From Lachnospiraceae bacterium (GTDB lineage Bacteria; Bacillota_A; Clostridia; Lachnospirales; Lachnospiraceae), in contig DMAZ01000177.1 of NCBI GenBank assembly GCA_003446335.1, forward strand, positions 1 through 14,868: a DNA stretch of 14,868 nucleotides. The letters are read 5' to 3'. The notes under the pieces were generated by a model that worked only from the letters and a program-made list of their open reading frames with translations, was not told the origin of the DNA and searched no databases. Positions 7,239-14,868 of this stretch are shown here, piece by piece. Position 1 is the first letter of the stretch; each line of letters opens with the position of its first letter. Both the position numbers and the translations under genes were made by a program.

Positions 7239-8894
7239 TTACAGATGGAAACATCCTCCTCCTATAAATTCCCGGAGAATCGAGTTCTGAGGCACGTCAT
7301 CCGGCGGGATCGTAACAAAATAATCCAGGAATTTCAGCAGGTGATGCGCTTCGAAATATTGCGGATGATCCTTCGGTACCTGCAGGAGCAGCGGCTGCGC
7401 GTAGAGCTTCAGCAGGGCCAGCTCGTAGGGCAAAGCTGAGTTGAACATCACATCCGCGGATCCCTGGAACGGGAATATATACGATTCTTCTCCTCGACGT
7501 ACGGAATCCCACATGGCCAGTGTGTTGGCGGCAGAGTACCCTCGCGTCCTGTGATCCCTGACGATCCTGCGCAAAAGGCGTCCGTCCGTCGTAGGGATCC
7601 GGTTATGCTCATCGACATTGACCTGTGTCAGAGCACTGATATAAATCTTATACTTGCTTTCAGCCGGCAGCGTGTAACTTAAATCATCATTCAGGCAGTG
7701 AATGCCTTCGATCACAAGGATCTCATCCGGACCAAGTCTCAGTTTCTCCCCGGTATAGATCCTGGTACCCGAGATGAAATCATAGGTCGGAAGATCTATC
7801 TCCTCACCTGAAAGCAGCTTCGTCATATCTTCGTTGAACGTCTTTACATCGACAGCCCGAAGCGACTCATAGTCTTTCTGCCCGTATTCATCGAGCGGCA
7901 CCTGTGCTCTGGGAATAAAGTAATTATCCACACTGATACTATGCGGAACGAACCCCAGCGCCGAAAGCTGCGTGCAAAGTCTCTGGGAGTATGTCGTCTT
8001 TCCGGATGAAGACGGACCTGCTATCATGACGAACTTTATTCCGCCCTTTTCCCTGATGTCCATCGCGATCTGGGCAATACGTCCTTCCTGCAGGGCCTCC
8101 GAGATCAGGATCATCTGCTTCATGTTGCCGTTAATGATCTGTTCGTTCAGGTCACCGACACAGTCGATTCCCTGCTTTTCCGCCCACTCTTCTCCCAGGC
8201 GCTGAGTATCGAAAAGCTTATCCTCCGGAACAAATTCCCCTGCCTTGTCAGGATTTGCTGTCGTGGGCATCATCAGCACGATTCCGTCCTGATACTTGTG
8301 AAGACTGAAATTTCCCAGCAGAGAGGTATCATATGTCATAAATCCATAGTTGTAATCCTGATACCCGTCCAGTTCATAGATATTAACATTGGAATTCAGT
8401 CTTGTCCTGAACAGCTTTACCTTATCATGCATACCGAGCTCGGCGAATCTGGAAATTGCCTGATCCGTTCCGAACACAGTCTTGTTGATCCTGCACTTTC
8501 TCCGGACCATCTCCCGCATGATCCCTTCGATCTCATGCAGGTATTCCTCCGTGATCTCATGTCCCTTCAGAGTGTAATAAAAACCTGAATTCTGCGAGAA
8601 ATGCAGTATTACACGCACAGGATCACTTTCTGTCCCTGTTTTGGAACAAGCCGCGATAAAGAGCATTGAAATGCTTCGTCTGAGCGTCTTGTTGCCGATT
8701 TTGTCGCCGGTCGTCAGAAATTCCACTTCGGTATCCTGATCCGGCGTCTTGAAAAGCTCCTGCAGTTTTCCGTTCGCGTTCGCAAGCACGATCGGATACC
8801 TGTAATCTTTCTGAAAATCTTCGGCGATTTCCAGAAAGGAGGTGCCTTTCTTATAATAAGCCGACTTGCCTGCGACTGTGATTTTTATATCCAT
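7239..8894 (-). CDS. Nucleoside kinase (uridine kinase-like) with ThrRS-like N-terminal domains
   Basis: A 551-residue cytosolic protein with three parts. Residues 1-62 look like a TGS domain (MDIKITVAGKSAYYKKGTSF). Residues about 70-200 resemble the second N-terminal domain of threonyl-tRNA synthetase (NSGFYYTLKGHEITEEYLHEIEGIM). Residues about 285-500 form a P-loop kinase of the uridine kinase/phosphoribulokinase type, with Walker A GPSSSGKTT (293-301), SVDNYFIPR and LVIEGIHCLND. It probably phosphorylates a nucleoside, but the exact substrate is not known from sequence. The ThrRS-type editing motif HxxxH is absent: the aligned positions read Arg73 and Met77 (LRRSISM), so tRNA editing is unlikely and the N-terminus may be a nucleotide or RNA sensing module. 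The ATG has a perfect AGGAGG five bases upstream. The gene follows nif3 after 84 bp and may be the last gene of that operon. The architecture is known in Clostridia and Thermotogae. Confidence 0.85.
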   Translation of the reverse strand: MDIKITVAGKSAYYKKGTSFLEIAEDFQKDYRYPIVLANANGKLQELFKTPDQDTEVEFLTTGDKIGNKTLRRSISMLFIAACSKTGTESDPVRVILHFSQNSGFYYTLKGHEITEEYLHEIEGIMREMVRRKCRINKTVFGTDQAISRFAELGMHDKVKLFRTRLNSNVNIYELDGYQDYNYGFMTYDTSLLGNFSLHKYQDGIVLMMPTTANPDKAGEFVPEDKLFDTQRLGEEWAEKQGIDCVGDLNEQIINGNMKQMILISEALQEGRIAQIAMDIREKGGIKFVMIAGPSSSGKTTYSQRLCTQLSALGFVPHSISVDNYFIPRAQVPLDEYGQKDYESLRAVDVKTFNEDMTKLLSGEEIDLPTYDFISGTRIYTGEKLRLGPDEILVIEGIHCLNDDLSYTLPAESKYKIYISALTQVNVDEHNRIPTTDGRLLRRIVRDHRTRGYSAANTLAMWDSVRRGEESYIFPFQGSADVMFNSALPYELALLKLYAQPLLLQVPKDHPQYFEAHHLLKFLDYFVTIPPDDVPQNSILREFIGGGCFHL

Positions 8895-8978
8895 AAGCGC
8901 CTCCTGCTTTTAATAATTCTGTATAAGACTCAGACTTCCATGTTGGAGAAATGTCTCCGTCAGCCGGCTGTTCATTCG

Positions 8979-9764
8979 TTAAACGATATGATACGGCTGA
9001 ACAATCTGCATCGTAAGAACATCAAGTTCCGGGAACTTCTCTTTCACATACTTTTCCATAAAGGAAATATACGTGAACTCTGTTCCGTAATGTCCTGCAT
9101 CGATCATGGCCAGGCCCCGGGCATCTGCATCAATCGCCGTGTGATAATCCAGATCACCGGTTATAAGGACATCAGCATGTTTTCTCAGAGCGTCATTTAC
9201 CGCACTTTTTCCCGCACCGGAGCTCACACCCACCCGCAGGACCTTTCTTTCGGGATCACCGTATACCCGGACCGCATCCAGTTTCATCACATCCTTAACA
9301 TGCCCTGCCAGCTCCTTTAAAGTCATCTCCTCCGGGAGCAACCCTATCCTGCCGAGCCCATAGGCACGTCCGTCCTCATATGTTCCCAGTTCTTCCAGAA
9401 CTTCAGGTTCCCGAAGGGACAGATCGACAGCATTCTGATCAGCCATACCCGCAATATCGAAATTGGTATGCATGGCATAATAGTTGATATCATTCCGGAT
9501 CAGTTTTCTCACACGGGCAGCGATAAAATCCTGCTCTGTTACGGTCTTCAGCGGTCTGAAAAGCAGGGGATGATGGGTCAGGATCAGATCTGCCCCCTCC
9601 TTCACCGCGCGCTCCACTGCGGCATCTGTCACATCCAGGTTGATGAGGACTTTTCTGATCTCAGCTTCCTCATCCCCCACGAGAAGGCCGACATTGTCCC
9701 AGTCCACAGCCAGACTTTTCGGAAAATCCTCCTCAATTGTCCTCATAATATCTGCAAGCTTCAA
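8979..9764 (-). CDS. Nif3-like dinuclear metal-centre protein (DUF34)
   Basis: A 261-residue member of the Nif3/DUF34 (YqfO, GTP cyclohydrolase I type 2-like) family, which forms oligomeric rings with a two-metal site; its biochemical role is still unclear. Metal ligands are visible: LTHHPLLF (His64, His65), MHTNFD (His99, Asp103) and DAGHYGTEF (His225, Glu229). The N-terminal LAVDWDNVGLLVG and the central GVSSGAGKSAV are family hallmarks. I place the start at a TTG (9762-9764), since AGGAGG lies exactly six bases upstream and the protein then begins MKLADIMRTIEE as homologues do. The in-frame ATG at 9809 would add 15 residues foreign to the family. The TTG is 32 bp inside the end of trmK in another frame, which suggests translational coupling. 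trmK and nif3 are commonly adjacent after rpoD in Firmicutes. Confidence 0.92.
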   Translation of the reverse strand: MKLADIMRTIEEDFPKSLAVDWDNVGLLVGDEEAEIRKVLINLDVTDAAVERAVKEGADLILTHHPLLFRPLKTVTEQDFIAARVRKLIRNDINYYAMHTNFDIAGMADQNAVDLSLREPEVLEELGTYEDGRAYGLGRIGLLPEEMTLKELAGHVKDVMKLDAVRVYGDPERKVLRVGVSSGAGKSAVNDALRKHADVLITGDLDYHTAIDADARGLAMIDAGHYGTEFTYISFMEKYVKEKFPELDVLTMQIVQPYHIV

Positions 9765-10449
9765 GTAGTACCTCCTGTTCCTCCGTAATTTCCCGGTATC
9801 TTGCGTCATCCGGACCGCGTCCCGCTTTCCGGAGATTATCCATTACTTTCCTGAAAACATTCTCCTGCCTGGTCAGATATGTACGCAGCACAGGATCCTG
9901 CTTTTTAAGAAGGACCGGTCCATACATTGCTTCTGCCTGTGTCATCTCCGGACATAAATCCTCCGCATGCTCCGCCCGGATGACCACATAGTACTTTCCC
10001 TCGTCGATCAGCATCGCCTCGTCTTTGATGACAAATCCCATCTCCGCGAGACGATATCTGACACGGTCCGGATCGGACTGCGGGGAGAGGACCATTTCGT
10101 CAAATGCCGCCGCCCTCTCTCCTGCCTTCTCCAGGATCTGACAGATCAGCATCCCTCCCATACCGGTGATGACAAGCGTGCGCTTTCCTGCCGGAAGAGA
10201 GTCGTGCACATCGGCTGGTACGCCATCATAAAGACACAGCCTGATCCTGTCGCTGACACCGGCCGACTCAATATTGGTCTTCGCAGCCGCAAGTGGCCCC
10301 GGACGTACATCCGAGGCCACTGCATATGGGCATCTGCCATTTGTCACAAGAGCAATCGACGTGTAGGCATGGTCGCATCCGACATCGCACACGGCATGTC
10401 CGCTCGTGACCATATTTACGATCGTCTGAATTCTCTCTGATATATGCAT
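9733..10449 (-). CDS. trmK: tRNA (adenine(22)-N1)-methyltransferase
   Basis: A 238-residue SAM-dependent methyltransferase of the TrmK (YqfN) family, which makes m1A at position 22 of the tRNA D-loop region. The N-terminal Rossmann domain shows the SAM motif AVCDVGCDHAYTSIAL (19-34), the acidic strand end VASDVRPGPLAAAKTNI, and VITGMGGMLI (93-102) in the catalytic region, followed by LSPQSDPDRVR. The C-terminal part (about 165-238) is helical and charged, matching the coiled-coil extension of the family. The ATG has GGAG seven bases upstream. It is 57 bp from rpoD and overlaps nif3 by 32 bp, so the three genes are very probably one transcript. A six-bp hairpin (10472-10498) lies between rpoD and trmK, with no U-tract. 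Confidence 0.93.
   Translation of the reverse strand: MHISERIQTIVNMVTSGHAVCDVGCDHAYTSIALVTNGRCPYAVASDVRPGPLAAAKTNIESAGVSDRIRLCLYDGVPADVHDSLPAGKRTLVITGMGGMLICQILEKAGERAAAFDEMVLSPQSDPDRVRYRLAEMGFVIKDEAMLIDEGKYYVVIRAEHAEDLCPEMTQAEAMYGPVLLKKQDPVLRTYLTRQENVFRKVMDNLRKAGRGPDDARYREITEEQEVLLEACRYYEDN
9762..9776 (-). promoter_or_regulatory. Ribosome binding site fixing the TTG start of nif3
   Basis: On the minus strand AGGAGG (9771-9776), then six bases, then TTG (9762-9764). The site is inside the trmK coding region (its last codons), and no comparable site precedes the ATG at 9809 or the later in-frame ATG at 9746. This is the main evidence for a non-ATG start. Confidence 0.8.
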
Positions 10450-10506
10450 TCTTTTTCTCCGTTGATCCGCCCTGAAAAACAGGACAGTCCTATTTCAGCG
10501 AACCGA

Positions 10507-11652
10507 TCAGTCCAGATAGTCCTTAAGCTTACGGCTTCTGGACGGATGACGAAGTTTTCTGAGCGCCTTGGCTTCGATCTGACGGATACGCTCTCTGGTG
10601 ACATTGAACTCCTTGCCGACTTCCTCGAGTGTGCGGGCCCTTCCGTCATCAAGACCAAAACGAAGACGCAGGACCTTCTGTTCACGCTCGGTCAGTGTGC
10701 TGAGGACCTCGACCAGCTGTTCCTTCAGAAGGGTAAAGGCAGCTGCATCCGCAGGTACCGGAACATTGTCATCCTGGATGAAATCTCCGAGATGGCTGTC
10801 CTCCTCCTCACCGATCGGTGTCTCAAGAGAGACCGGTTCCTGAGAAATCTTCAGGATCTCGCGAACTCTCTCTACAGACATGTTCATCTCCTCGGCGATT
10901 TCTTCCGGGGTTGGTTCACGTCCGAGCTCCTGAAGCAGCTGACGGGAAACACGGATCAGCTTGTTGATCGTCTCGACCATATGGACCGGAATGCGGATCG
11001 TTCTGGCCTGATCGGCGATCGCTCTTGTGATAGCCTGTCTGATCCACCATGTCGCATATGTGGAGAACTTGAACCCCTTGCGGTAATCATATTTCTCGAC
11101 AGCCTTGATGAGTCCGAGATTTCCTTCCTGAATGAGGTCAAGGAAAAGCATGCCTCTTCCGACGTACCGCTTGGCGATGGAGACGACCAGACGAAGGTTG
11201 GCCTCCGCCAATCTCTGCTGGGCTTTCTTACCGATTTCTCCGCCCAGTTCCATCTGTTTGGATAACTCGATCTCCTCCTCCGCAGTCAGAAGCGGTACCT
11301 TGCCGATTTCTTTCAGATACATACGGACAGGATCTTCGATCGATACGCCCTCCGGAATGCTGAGATCGATTTTCTCTACATCGATTTCAGCTTCTTCCTC
11401 CTCATCAATGCGGATCTCATCATCATCGGACATCATGAGAACTTCATCGTCATGTGTATTCTCTTCCATCCTCAGAACATCTACTCCGTTCGCCTCGAGG
11501 AATTCAAGAGTCTTCTCCGCGTCCTCCGCTGTGAAGGGCATTCCCTTGAACGCATCTCCGATATCCTTATAGTTAAGGACATTTTTCTTCTCTTTGGCTT
11601 TCACCATGAGTTCTGTAAGTTTCTCTGCAAACTTTACTTCGTTCTCTGTCAT
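10507..11652 (-). CDS. rpoD: RNA polymerase primary sigma factor (sigma-A/sigma-70)
   Basis: A 381-residue housekeeping sigma factor that directs RNA polymerase to most promoters. Region 1.1 occupies about residues 1-60 and is joined by a strongly acidic linker (67-95). Region 1.2 begins at [16 protein letters not shown] (107-122). Region 2 carries [35 protein letters not shown] and [17 protein letters not shown], which include core binding, -10 recognition and melting residues. Region 3 follows [12 protein letters not shown]. Region 4.2 ends with [20 protein letters not shown], the -35 recognition helix. The length matches Firmicutes SigA (about 370 aa), without the large non-conserved insert of proteobacterial RpoD. 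The ATG is 13 bp after the dnaG stop, with GGGGG between them. Promoters seen in this window (rnpB, ppx) have the expected TATAAT-type -10. Confidence 0.98.
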   Translation of the reverse strand: MTENEVKFAEKLTELMVKAKEKKNVLNYKDIGDAFKGMPFTAEDAEKTLEFLEANGVDVLRMEENTHDDEVLMMSDDDEIRIDEEEEAEIDVEKIDLSIPEGVSIEDPVRMYLKEIGKVPLLTAEEEIELSKQMELGGEIGKKAQQRLAEANLRLVVSIAKRYVGRGMLFLDLIQEGNLGLIKAVEKYDYRKGFKFSTYATWWIRQAITRAIADQARTIRIPVHMVETINKLIRVSRQLLQELGREPTPEEIAEEMNMSVERVREILKISQEPVSLETPIGEEEDSHLGDFIQDDNVPVPADAAAFTLLKEQLVEVLSTLTEREQKVLRLRFGLDDGRARTLEEVGKEFNVTRERIRQIEAKALRKLRHPSRSRKLKDYLD

Positions 11653-11665
11653 GTATTATCCCCCT

Positions 11666-13456
11666 TCATGCTTCAAGACGGAGGATTTTTCCTCCACTCC
11701 TGAATTCTTCAAGTTTCTTCTTGCGGGAAACCAGCTCCATAAGGACCGCTGCGTCTTTCCCGTCCCAGTTTTTGATCCTCCGGTCATTACTTGCGTTCAT
11801 GATCCGGACGACCGTATCCGTGAATGCAATATCCTGTTCTGCGGAAGTTTTCGTGGATATGGTTGTATTGAAAAGCCCTGCGACCATTCGCTGGGTCTCC
11901 GCATCCGTATATAAACTGACGAGCTTTGCCTCGCTCACTTCTCCCGATTCCAGCTGTTCATAAAGCCCTTCTGCAATGGCTCTGCACAGAGGATCCGAAA
12001 AATCCGCGGGACCGAGAAGTTCACGAGTAGCTCTGTATGCCTCCGTATAATTCGCCAGATAAGTAAGCATCAGTTTTTCGGAATGGACAATGCCATCTTC
12101 CCTGACCGGTCTCATCCTGCCGCTCTCACCTTCTGCAGCATACGTCCTGTCCCTCGTCCCCTGTCCCGTTTCCGTAAGAGCCAGTCGATTGACAAGTCTT
12201 CTGAGGGCATCCGGCTGAATACGGTATTTTCTCGAGACAGCCTCGATATAATTCTCCCGCTCGAGTTCCTCCGGTATGCCTGTAAGCTTTCTGGCTACCT
12301 CCCGCTGGAACTTTGTCTTCTCCTGCGGATCGTCCATTCTGAACTGTGTCTCCAGATCAGCGACCTCGTACATAAAGGCATTGCTGGCCTCGGACAGTCT
12401 CTTCTCCATCTCATCGGCTCCGAGAGCCTTGATGAATTCATCCGGATCCTTGTAAGGCGAAAGATCCACTACCCTGGCGGATATCCCTGCACTCTTCAGG
12501 ATCGGGATCGCCCGAAGAGCGGCCATCCTTCCGGCCTGATCGGAATCATACAGAAGAAAGATATTTTCCGTATATCTCTTCAGGAGTGCCGCCTGTCCAT
12601 CCGTCAGAGCCGTTCCGAGTGAAGCTGCCGTGTTGTCGAACCCGGCCTGATGCATCGTGATAACATCCATATAGCCTTCACACAGAATGATGAACTTTCT
12701 CCGTGTCGCCCTGGCGATGTTCAGTCCGAAAAGATGTTTTCTCTTATTGAACAGAGATGTATCCGGTGAATTCAGGTATTTCGGTTTCGCGTCTCCCATG
12801 ACACGTCCGCCGAATCCGATCACCTTTCCCCTAACATCCGGGATCGGGAACATGACCCGGTTCCAGAACTTGTCGACGGCACCCTTTTTTTCATCAAATG
12901 TAAAGAGTCCCGACTCCCTGAGAAGCTCATCTGAGAATCCTTTACTTTTCAGATATCGGTACAGGCCTCCGTTCCTCCCGGCATAGCCCAGTCCGAACCG
13001 TCGGATCGTATCATCCGTAAGTCCTCTGTTCCTCAGGTATTCCAGTCCGGTCCTGCCTTCCGGCTGATAGAGAGCATAATAATAATAGGCAGCTGCTTTT
13101 TTATGTATGTCCAGGAGGGCTGACTTCTTATCCGCCTGCTCCCTTGCTTCTTTCGATAATTCCATCTGCGGAAGCGTGACGCCGGCCCGGTCCGCCAGGA
13201 ACTGCAGTGCCTCCGTAAATGTCATATTGTTATATTCCATCATGAACGTTATGACATTCCCGCCGGCGTGGCAGCCGAAGCAGTAATACATCTGCTTCGC
13301 TCTGTTCACGGAAAAAGAGGGCGTCTTCTCATTATGGAAGGGACACAGACCGACATAATTGCTGCCTGTACGTTTCAGGTTCACATATCCGCCAATCACA
13401 TCCACAATATCATTCCGCGACCGGACTTCATCAATCAAGTCTTCTGAATATCGCAT
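11666..13456 (-). CDS. dnaG: DNA primase
   Basis: A 596-residue primase that synthesises RNA primers at the replication fork, working with the DnaB-type helicase. The N-terminal CHC2 zinc-binding domain has Cys38, His41, Cys59 and Cys62 (LCPFHNEKTPSF and YYCFGCHAGG). The catalytic core includes GFGGRVMGDAKPKYLNSP (214-231) and a TOPRIM domain with the acidic residues Glu260 (CEGYMDV), Asp304 and Asp306 (LLYDSDQAG). The remaining C-terminal region of about 160 residues is the helicase-binding part, poorly conserved as usual. The start is 20 bp after the dgt stop, with AGGAGGAAAGG between them; the ATG beginning MRYSEDLIDEVRSRNDIVDVI matches the family. It shares an operon with rpoD, the classical macromolecular-synthesis arrangement; no rpsU is present upstream here. 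Confidence 0.98.
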   Translation of the reverse strand: MRYSEDLIDEVRSRNDIVDVIGGYVNLKRTGSNYVGLCPFHNEKTPSFSVNRAKQMYYCFGCHAGGNVITFMMEYNNMTFTEALQFLADRAGVTLPQMELSKEAREQADKKSALLDIHKKAAAYYYYALYQPEGRTGLEYLRNRGLTDDTIRRFGLGYAGRNGGLYRYLKSKGFSDELLRESGLFTFDEKKGAVDKFWNRVMFPIPDVRGKVIGFGGRVMGDAKPKYLNSPDTSLFNKRKHLFGLNIARATRRKFIILCEGYMDVITMHQAGFDNTAASLGTALTDGQAALLKRYTENIFLLYDSDQAGRMAALRAIPILKSAGISARVVDLSPYKDPDEFIKALGADEMEKRLSEASNAFMYEVADLETQFRMDDPQEKTKFQREVARKLTGIPEELERENYIEAVSRKYRIQPDALRRLVNRLALTETGQGTRDRTYAAEGESGRMRPVREDGIVHSEKLMLTYLANYTEAYRATRELLGPADFSDPLCRAIAEGLYEQLESGEVSEAKLVSLYTDAETQRMVAGLFNTTISTKTSAEQDIAFTDTVVRIMNASNDRRIKNWDGKDAAVLMELVSRKKKLEEFRSGGKILRLEA

Positions 13457-13476
13457 GAAGTGCGCCTTTCCTCCTC

Positions 13477-14493
13477 TCAGATCTTACTCCATGATTTCGG
13501 AATAAAAAGCTCTCTGAATCTGGACATGGAATACTGATCTGTCATGCCCGATATATAATCACACACGACCCGCTCCAGAGTTTCTCCCTGTTCATCGATC
13601 AGACGACGGAAATCCTCCGGCAGATCTGCCGAATGTGTCACATAATACCGATACAGTTCGCTGAGCATGACCTGTGCTTTTTTCTCCTCGCTCTTCGCCA
13701 TATCATTGGTGTACAGGTTCCTGAAAAGAAAATTCCGGAGTTCACGCATTGCCTCCTCGATCTCTCCGGACATGCATACCATGTCCCGGTCTGTCGAATT
13801 CCTCACGATATCGTGGACAAATGTATTCAGCCTCTCGCGTGTCGACTTCCCAAGCAAATTCCGAAGGTGAAGAGGTATATCCTCCTCGCACAGGATCCCG
13901 GCCCGCTCGGCATCGTCCATATCGTGATGAATATAAGAGATCTTGTCACAGAGTCTTACCGTCTGACCTTCCAATGTTGAAGGATGATCTTTTGTCCCGT
14001 GATTCAGGATACCGTCCCTCACTTCCCATGTCAGATTAAGGCCACTTCCGTCCTTCTCCAGGATATCAACGATCCGAAGACTCTGTTTACTGTGCTTAAA
14101 GCCAAGCGGACAGATGGCGTTGAGCGCCCTCTCACCGGCATGGCCGAAGGGGGTGTGCCCCAGATCGTGTCCCAGCGCGATCGCCTCTGTGAGATCCTCA
14201 TTCAGACGCAGGCATCTGGCCACTGTCCTTGAAGTCTGGGAAACTTCAAGGGTGTGCATCAGCCGGGTCCGGTAATGGTCTCCCTGAGGTGCAAGAAAGA
14301 CCTGGGTTTTATCCTTCAGCCTTCTGAATGATTTGCAGTGGACAATTCTGTCGCGGTCACGCATGAAGGCGGTGCGTATATCGCATTCGTCCTCAAAGGC
14401 ACATCTCCCTCGTGTGTTCACAGAAGCCTGCGCATAAGGACTCAATGTCAGAAGTTCCCTGCGTTCCAGTTCTTCACGAATAATCACTGTCAT
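13477..14493 (-). CDS. dgt: Deoxyguanosinetriphosphate triphosphohydrolase-like protein
   Basis: A 338-residue HD-domain protein expected to hydrolyse dNTPs to deoxynucleosides and tripolyphosphate, which may help control dNTP pools. The metal site is intact: TRLMHTLEV (His80), ALGHDLGHTPFGHAG (His109, Asp110, with His113 and His118) and LCDKISYIHHDMDDAE (Asp183). The N-terminal RDRDRIVHCKSFRRLKDKTQVF is typical of dGTPase-like proteins. I chose the ATG at 14493 because GGAG lies seven bases upstream and the protein then begins MTVIIREELERRE. The earlier in-frame ATG at 14511 has no ribosome binding site. It is the first gene of the dgt-dnaG-rpoD-trmK-nif3 cluster, a frequent Clostridia order linking nucleotide supply to replication priming. 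Actual preference for dGTP is not shown by sequence. Confidence 0.93.
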   Translation of the reverse strand: MTVIIREELERRELLTLSPYAQASVNTRGRCAFEDECDIRTAFMRDRDRIVHCKSFRRLKDKTQVFLAPQGDHYRTRLMHTLEVSQTSRTVARCLRLNEDLTEAIALGHDLGHTPFGHAGERALNAICPLGFKHSKQSLRIVDILEKDGSGLNLTWEVRDGILNHGTKDHPSTLEGQTVRLCDKISYIHHDMDDAERAGILCEEDIPLHLRNLLGKSTRERLNTFVHDIVRNSTDRDMVCMSGEIEEAMRELRNFLFRNLYTNDMAKSEEKKAQVMLSELYRYYVTHSADLPEDFRRLIDEQGETLERVVCDYISGMTDQYSMSRFRELFIPKSWSKI

Positions 14494-14504
14494 TTTCAAT
14501 CTCC
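14491..14504 (-). promoter_or_regulatory. Ribosome binding site fixing the dgt start
   Basis: On the minus strand GGAG (14501-14504) stands seven bases before ATG (14491-14493). The alternative ATG six codons upstream (14511) is preceded by CTCACCCAT, with no purine-rich site. Confidence 0.65.
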
Positions 14505-14546
14505 GAAACATATGGGTGAGAACGAGTCTGTATTTAAATTTTCCCT

Positions 14547-14568
14547 AAAAAGGAAAGATTTCCTTTTT
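14547..14568. repeat. Perfect inverted repeat in the AT-rich dgt leader
   Basis: AAAAAGGAAA (14547-14556) and TTTCCTTTTT (14559-14568) are exact reverse complements separated by two bases. On the minus strand it is followed by AGGGAAAATTTAAAT rather than a U-tract; on the plus strand its own T-run trails it. It could be an operator, a leader hairpin of the dgt operon or a weak plus-strand terminator. No convincing dgt promoter was found around it. Confidence 0.5.
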
Positions 14569-14614
14569 TTCCTTCAATTTTTACAAAAATAATTTTTTTA
14601 TCTTTTTTAAGAGT

Positions 14615-14653
14615 AACTTAAAGGGAGCTGCATGCATAAAGCAGCAGCCCCCC
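14615..14653 (-). terminator. Terminator hairpin after glutamate dehydrogenase
   Basis: On the minus strand GGGGGCTGC (14644-14652) pairs with GCAGCTCCC (14623-14631), nine pairs including one G-U, around a loop that can fold further (TGC/GCA). TTTAAGTT follows, a short U-tract. It begins about 25 bases after the gdhA stop and separates gdhA from the dgt operon. Confidence 0.65.
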
Positions 14654-14677
14654 TGTCATTTCTATGTACGGAACCGA

Positions 14678-14868
14678 TTATACAACACCCTGAGCTTTCA
14701 TTGCTTCGGCAACTTTCAGGAAACCTGCGATATTGGCACCTGCAACATAGTTGCCGGCCATATCATATTTCTTGGCTGCTTCATCAATGTTATGTGTAAT
14801 ATTGATCATGATCTGCTCAAGTTTTGCATCAACTTCCTCAAATGTCCAGGACAGTCTCTCGGAGTTCT
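14678..14868 (-). CDS. gdhA: NADP-specific glutamate dehydrogenase, C-terminal part
   Basis: Only the last 63 codons are inside the window; the gene continues beyond the high-coordinate edge. The peptide reads NSERLSWTFEEVDAKLEQIM, then NITHNIDEAA, and ends in YDMAGNYVAGANIAGFLKVA plus EAMKAQGVV. The NYVAGANIAGFLKVAEAM segment is the very conserved C-terminal helix of the hexameric glutamate dehydrogenases that make glutamate from 2-oxoglutarate and ammonia. Residues for substrate and coenzyme binding lie outside the window, so NADP preference is inferred from similarity of this tail. A terminator hairpin follows, so it is the end of its transcription unit. Confidence 0.9.
   Translation of the reverse strand, partial: NSERLSWTFEEVDAKLEQIMINITHNIDEAAKKYDMAGNYVAGANIAGFLKVAEAMKAQGVV

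Noticed and set aside
8945..8970. Two small hairpins (GGAGA/TCTCC and CAGCCGGCTG) between nif3 and the nucleoside kinase.
   Set aside because: They are short, without a U-tract, and no promoter for the kinase was found after them, so neither a terminator nor a regulatory call is supported.
10444..11265. A 273-codon plus-strand frame opposite rpoD.
   Set aside because: It is antisense to conserved sigma-factor regions with no recognisable protein features; a composition artefact.

Overview
The window looks like core chromosome of a Gram-positive Clostridia-type bacterium, most probably a Lachnospiraceae relative. The reasons are the dgt-dnaG-rpoD-trmK-nif3 order, the short (381 aa) RpoD, strong AGGAGG-type ribosome binding sites, the ThrRS-like nucleoside kinase and the style of the GdhA C-terminus. 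This placement is inference from protein style and gene order. All genes recognised lie on the minus strand and are described here in transcription order, from high to low coordinates. I see no phage, transposon, CRISPR array, tRNA or rRNA.

From 14868 down to 14615 are the last 63 codons of an NADP-type glutamate dehydrogenase and its terminator hairpin. An AT-rich spacer with an inverted repeat leads into a tight cluster: dgt (dNTP triphosphohydrolase), dnaG (primase), rpoD (housekeeping sigma factor), trmK (tRNA m1A22 methyltransferase) and a Nif3/DUF34 metal protein that starts at a TTG inside the end of trmK. This is the Firmicutes macromolecular-synthesis operon linking replication, transcription initiation and tRNA modification. 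A nucleoside kinase fused to ThrRS-like N-terminal domains follows 84 bp later.

Next comes rnpB (class A RNase P RNA, about 6862-7195), with its own extended -10 promoter and an intrinsic terminator. The gap of about 250 bp before ppx is the most interesting non-coding part of the window. It holds an 11-bp tandem repeat, a promoter with a perfect TATAAT, a possible 14-codon ORF, and an intrinsic terminator that ends 31 bp before the ppx start. This looks like a regulated leader for the polyphosphate operon ppx-ppk, which encodes a Ppx/GppA-family protein with unusual active-site residues and polyphosphate kinase 1.

The low-coordinate end holds glf (UDP-galactopyranose mutase), preceded by an AT-rich spacer of short repeats, and guaD (guanine deaminase). 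The last 81 bp contain no gene I can support. I found no clearly new multigene system. The best leads are the ppx-ppk leader, the altered residues in Ppx, and the loss of the editing-site histidines in the ThrRS-like part of the kinase.
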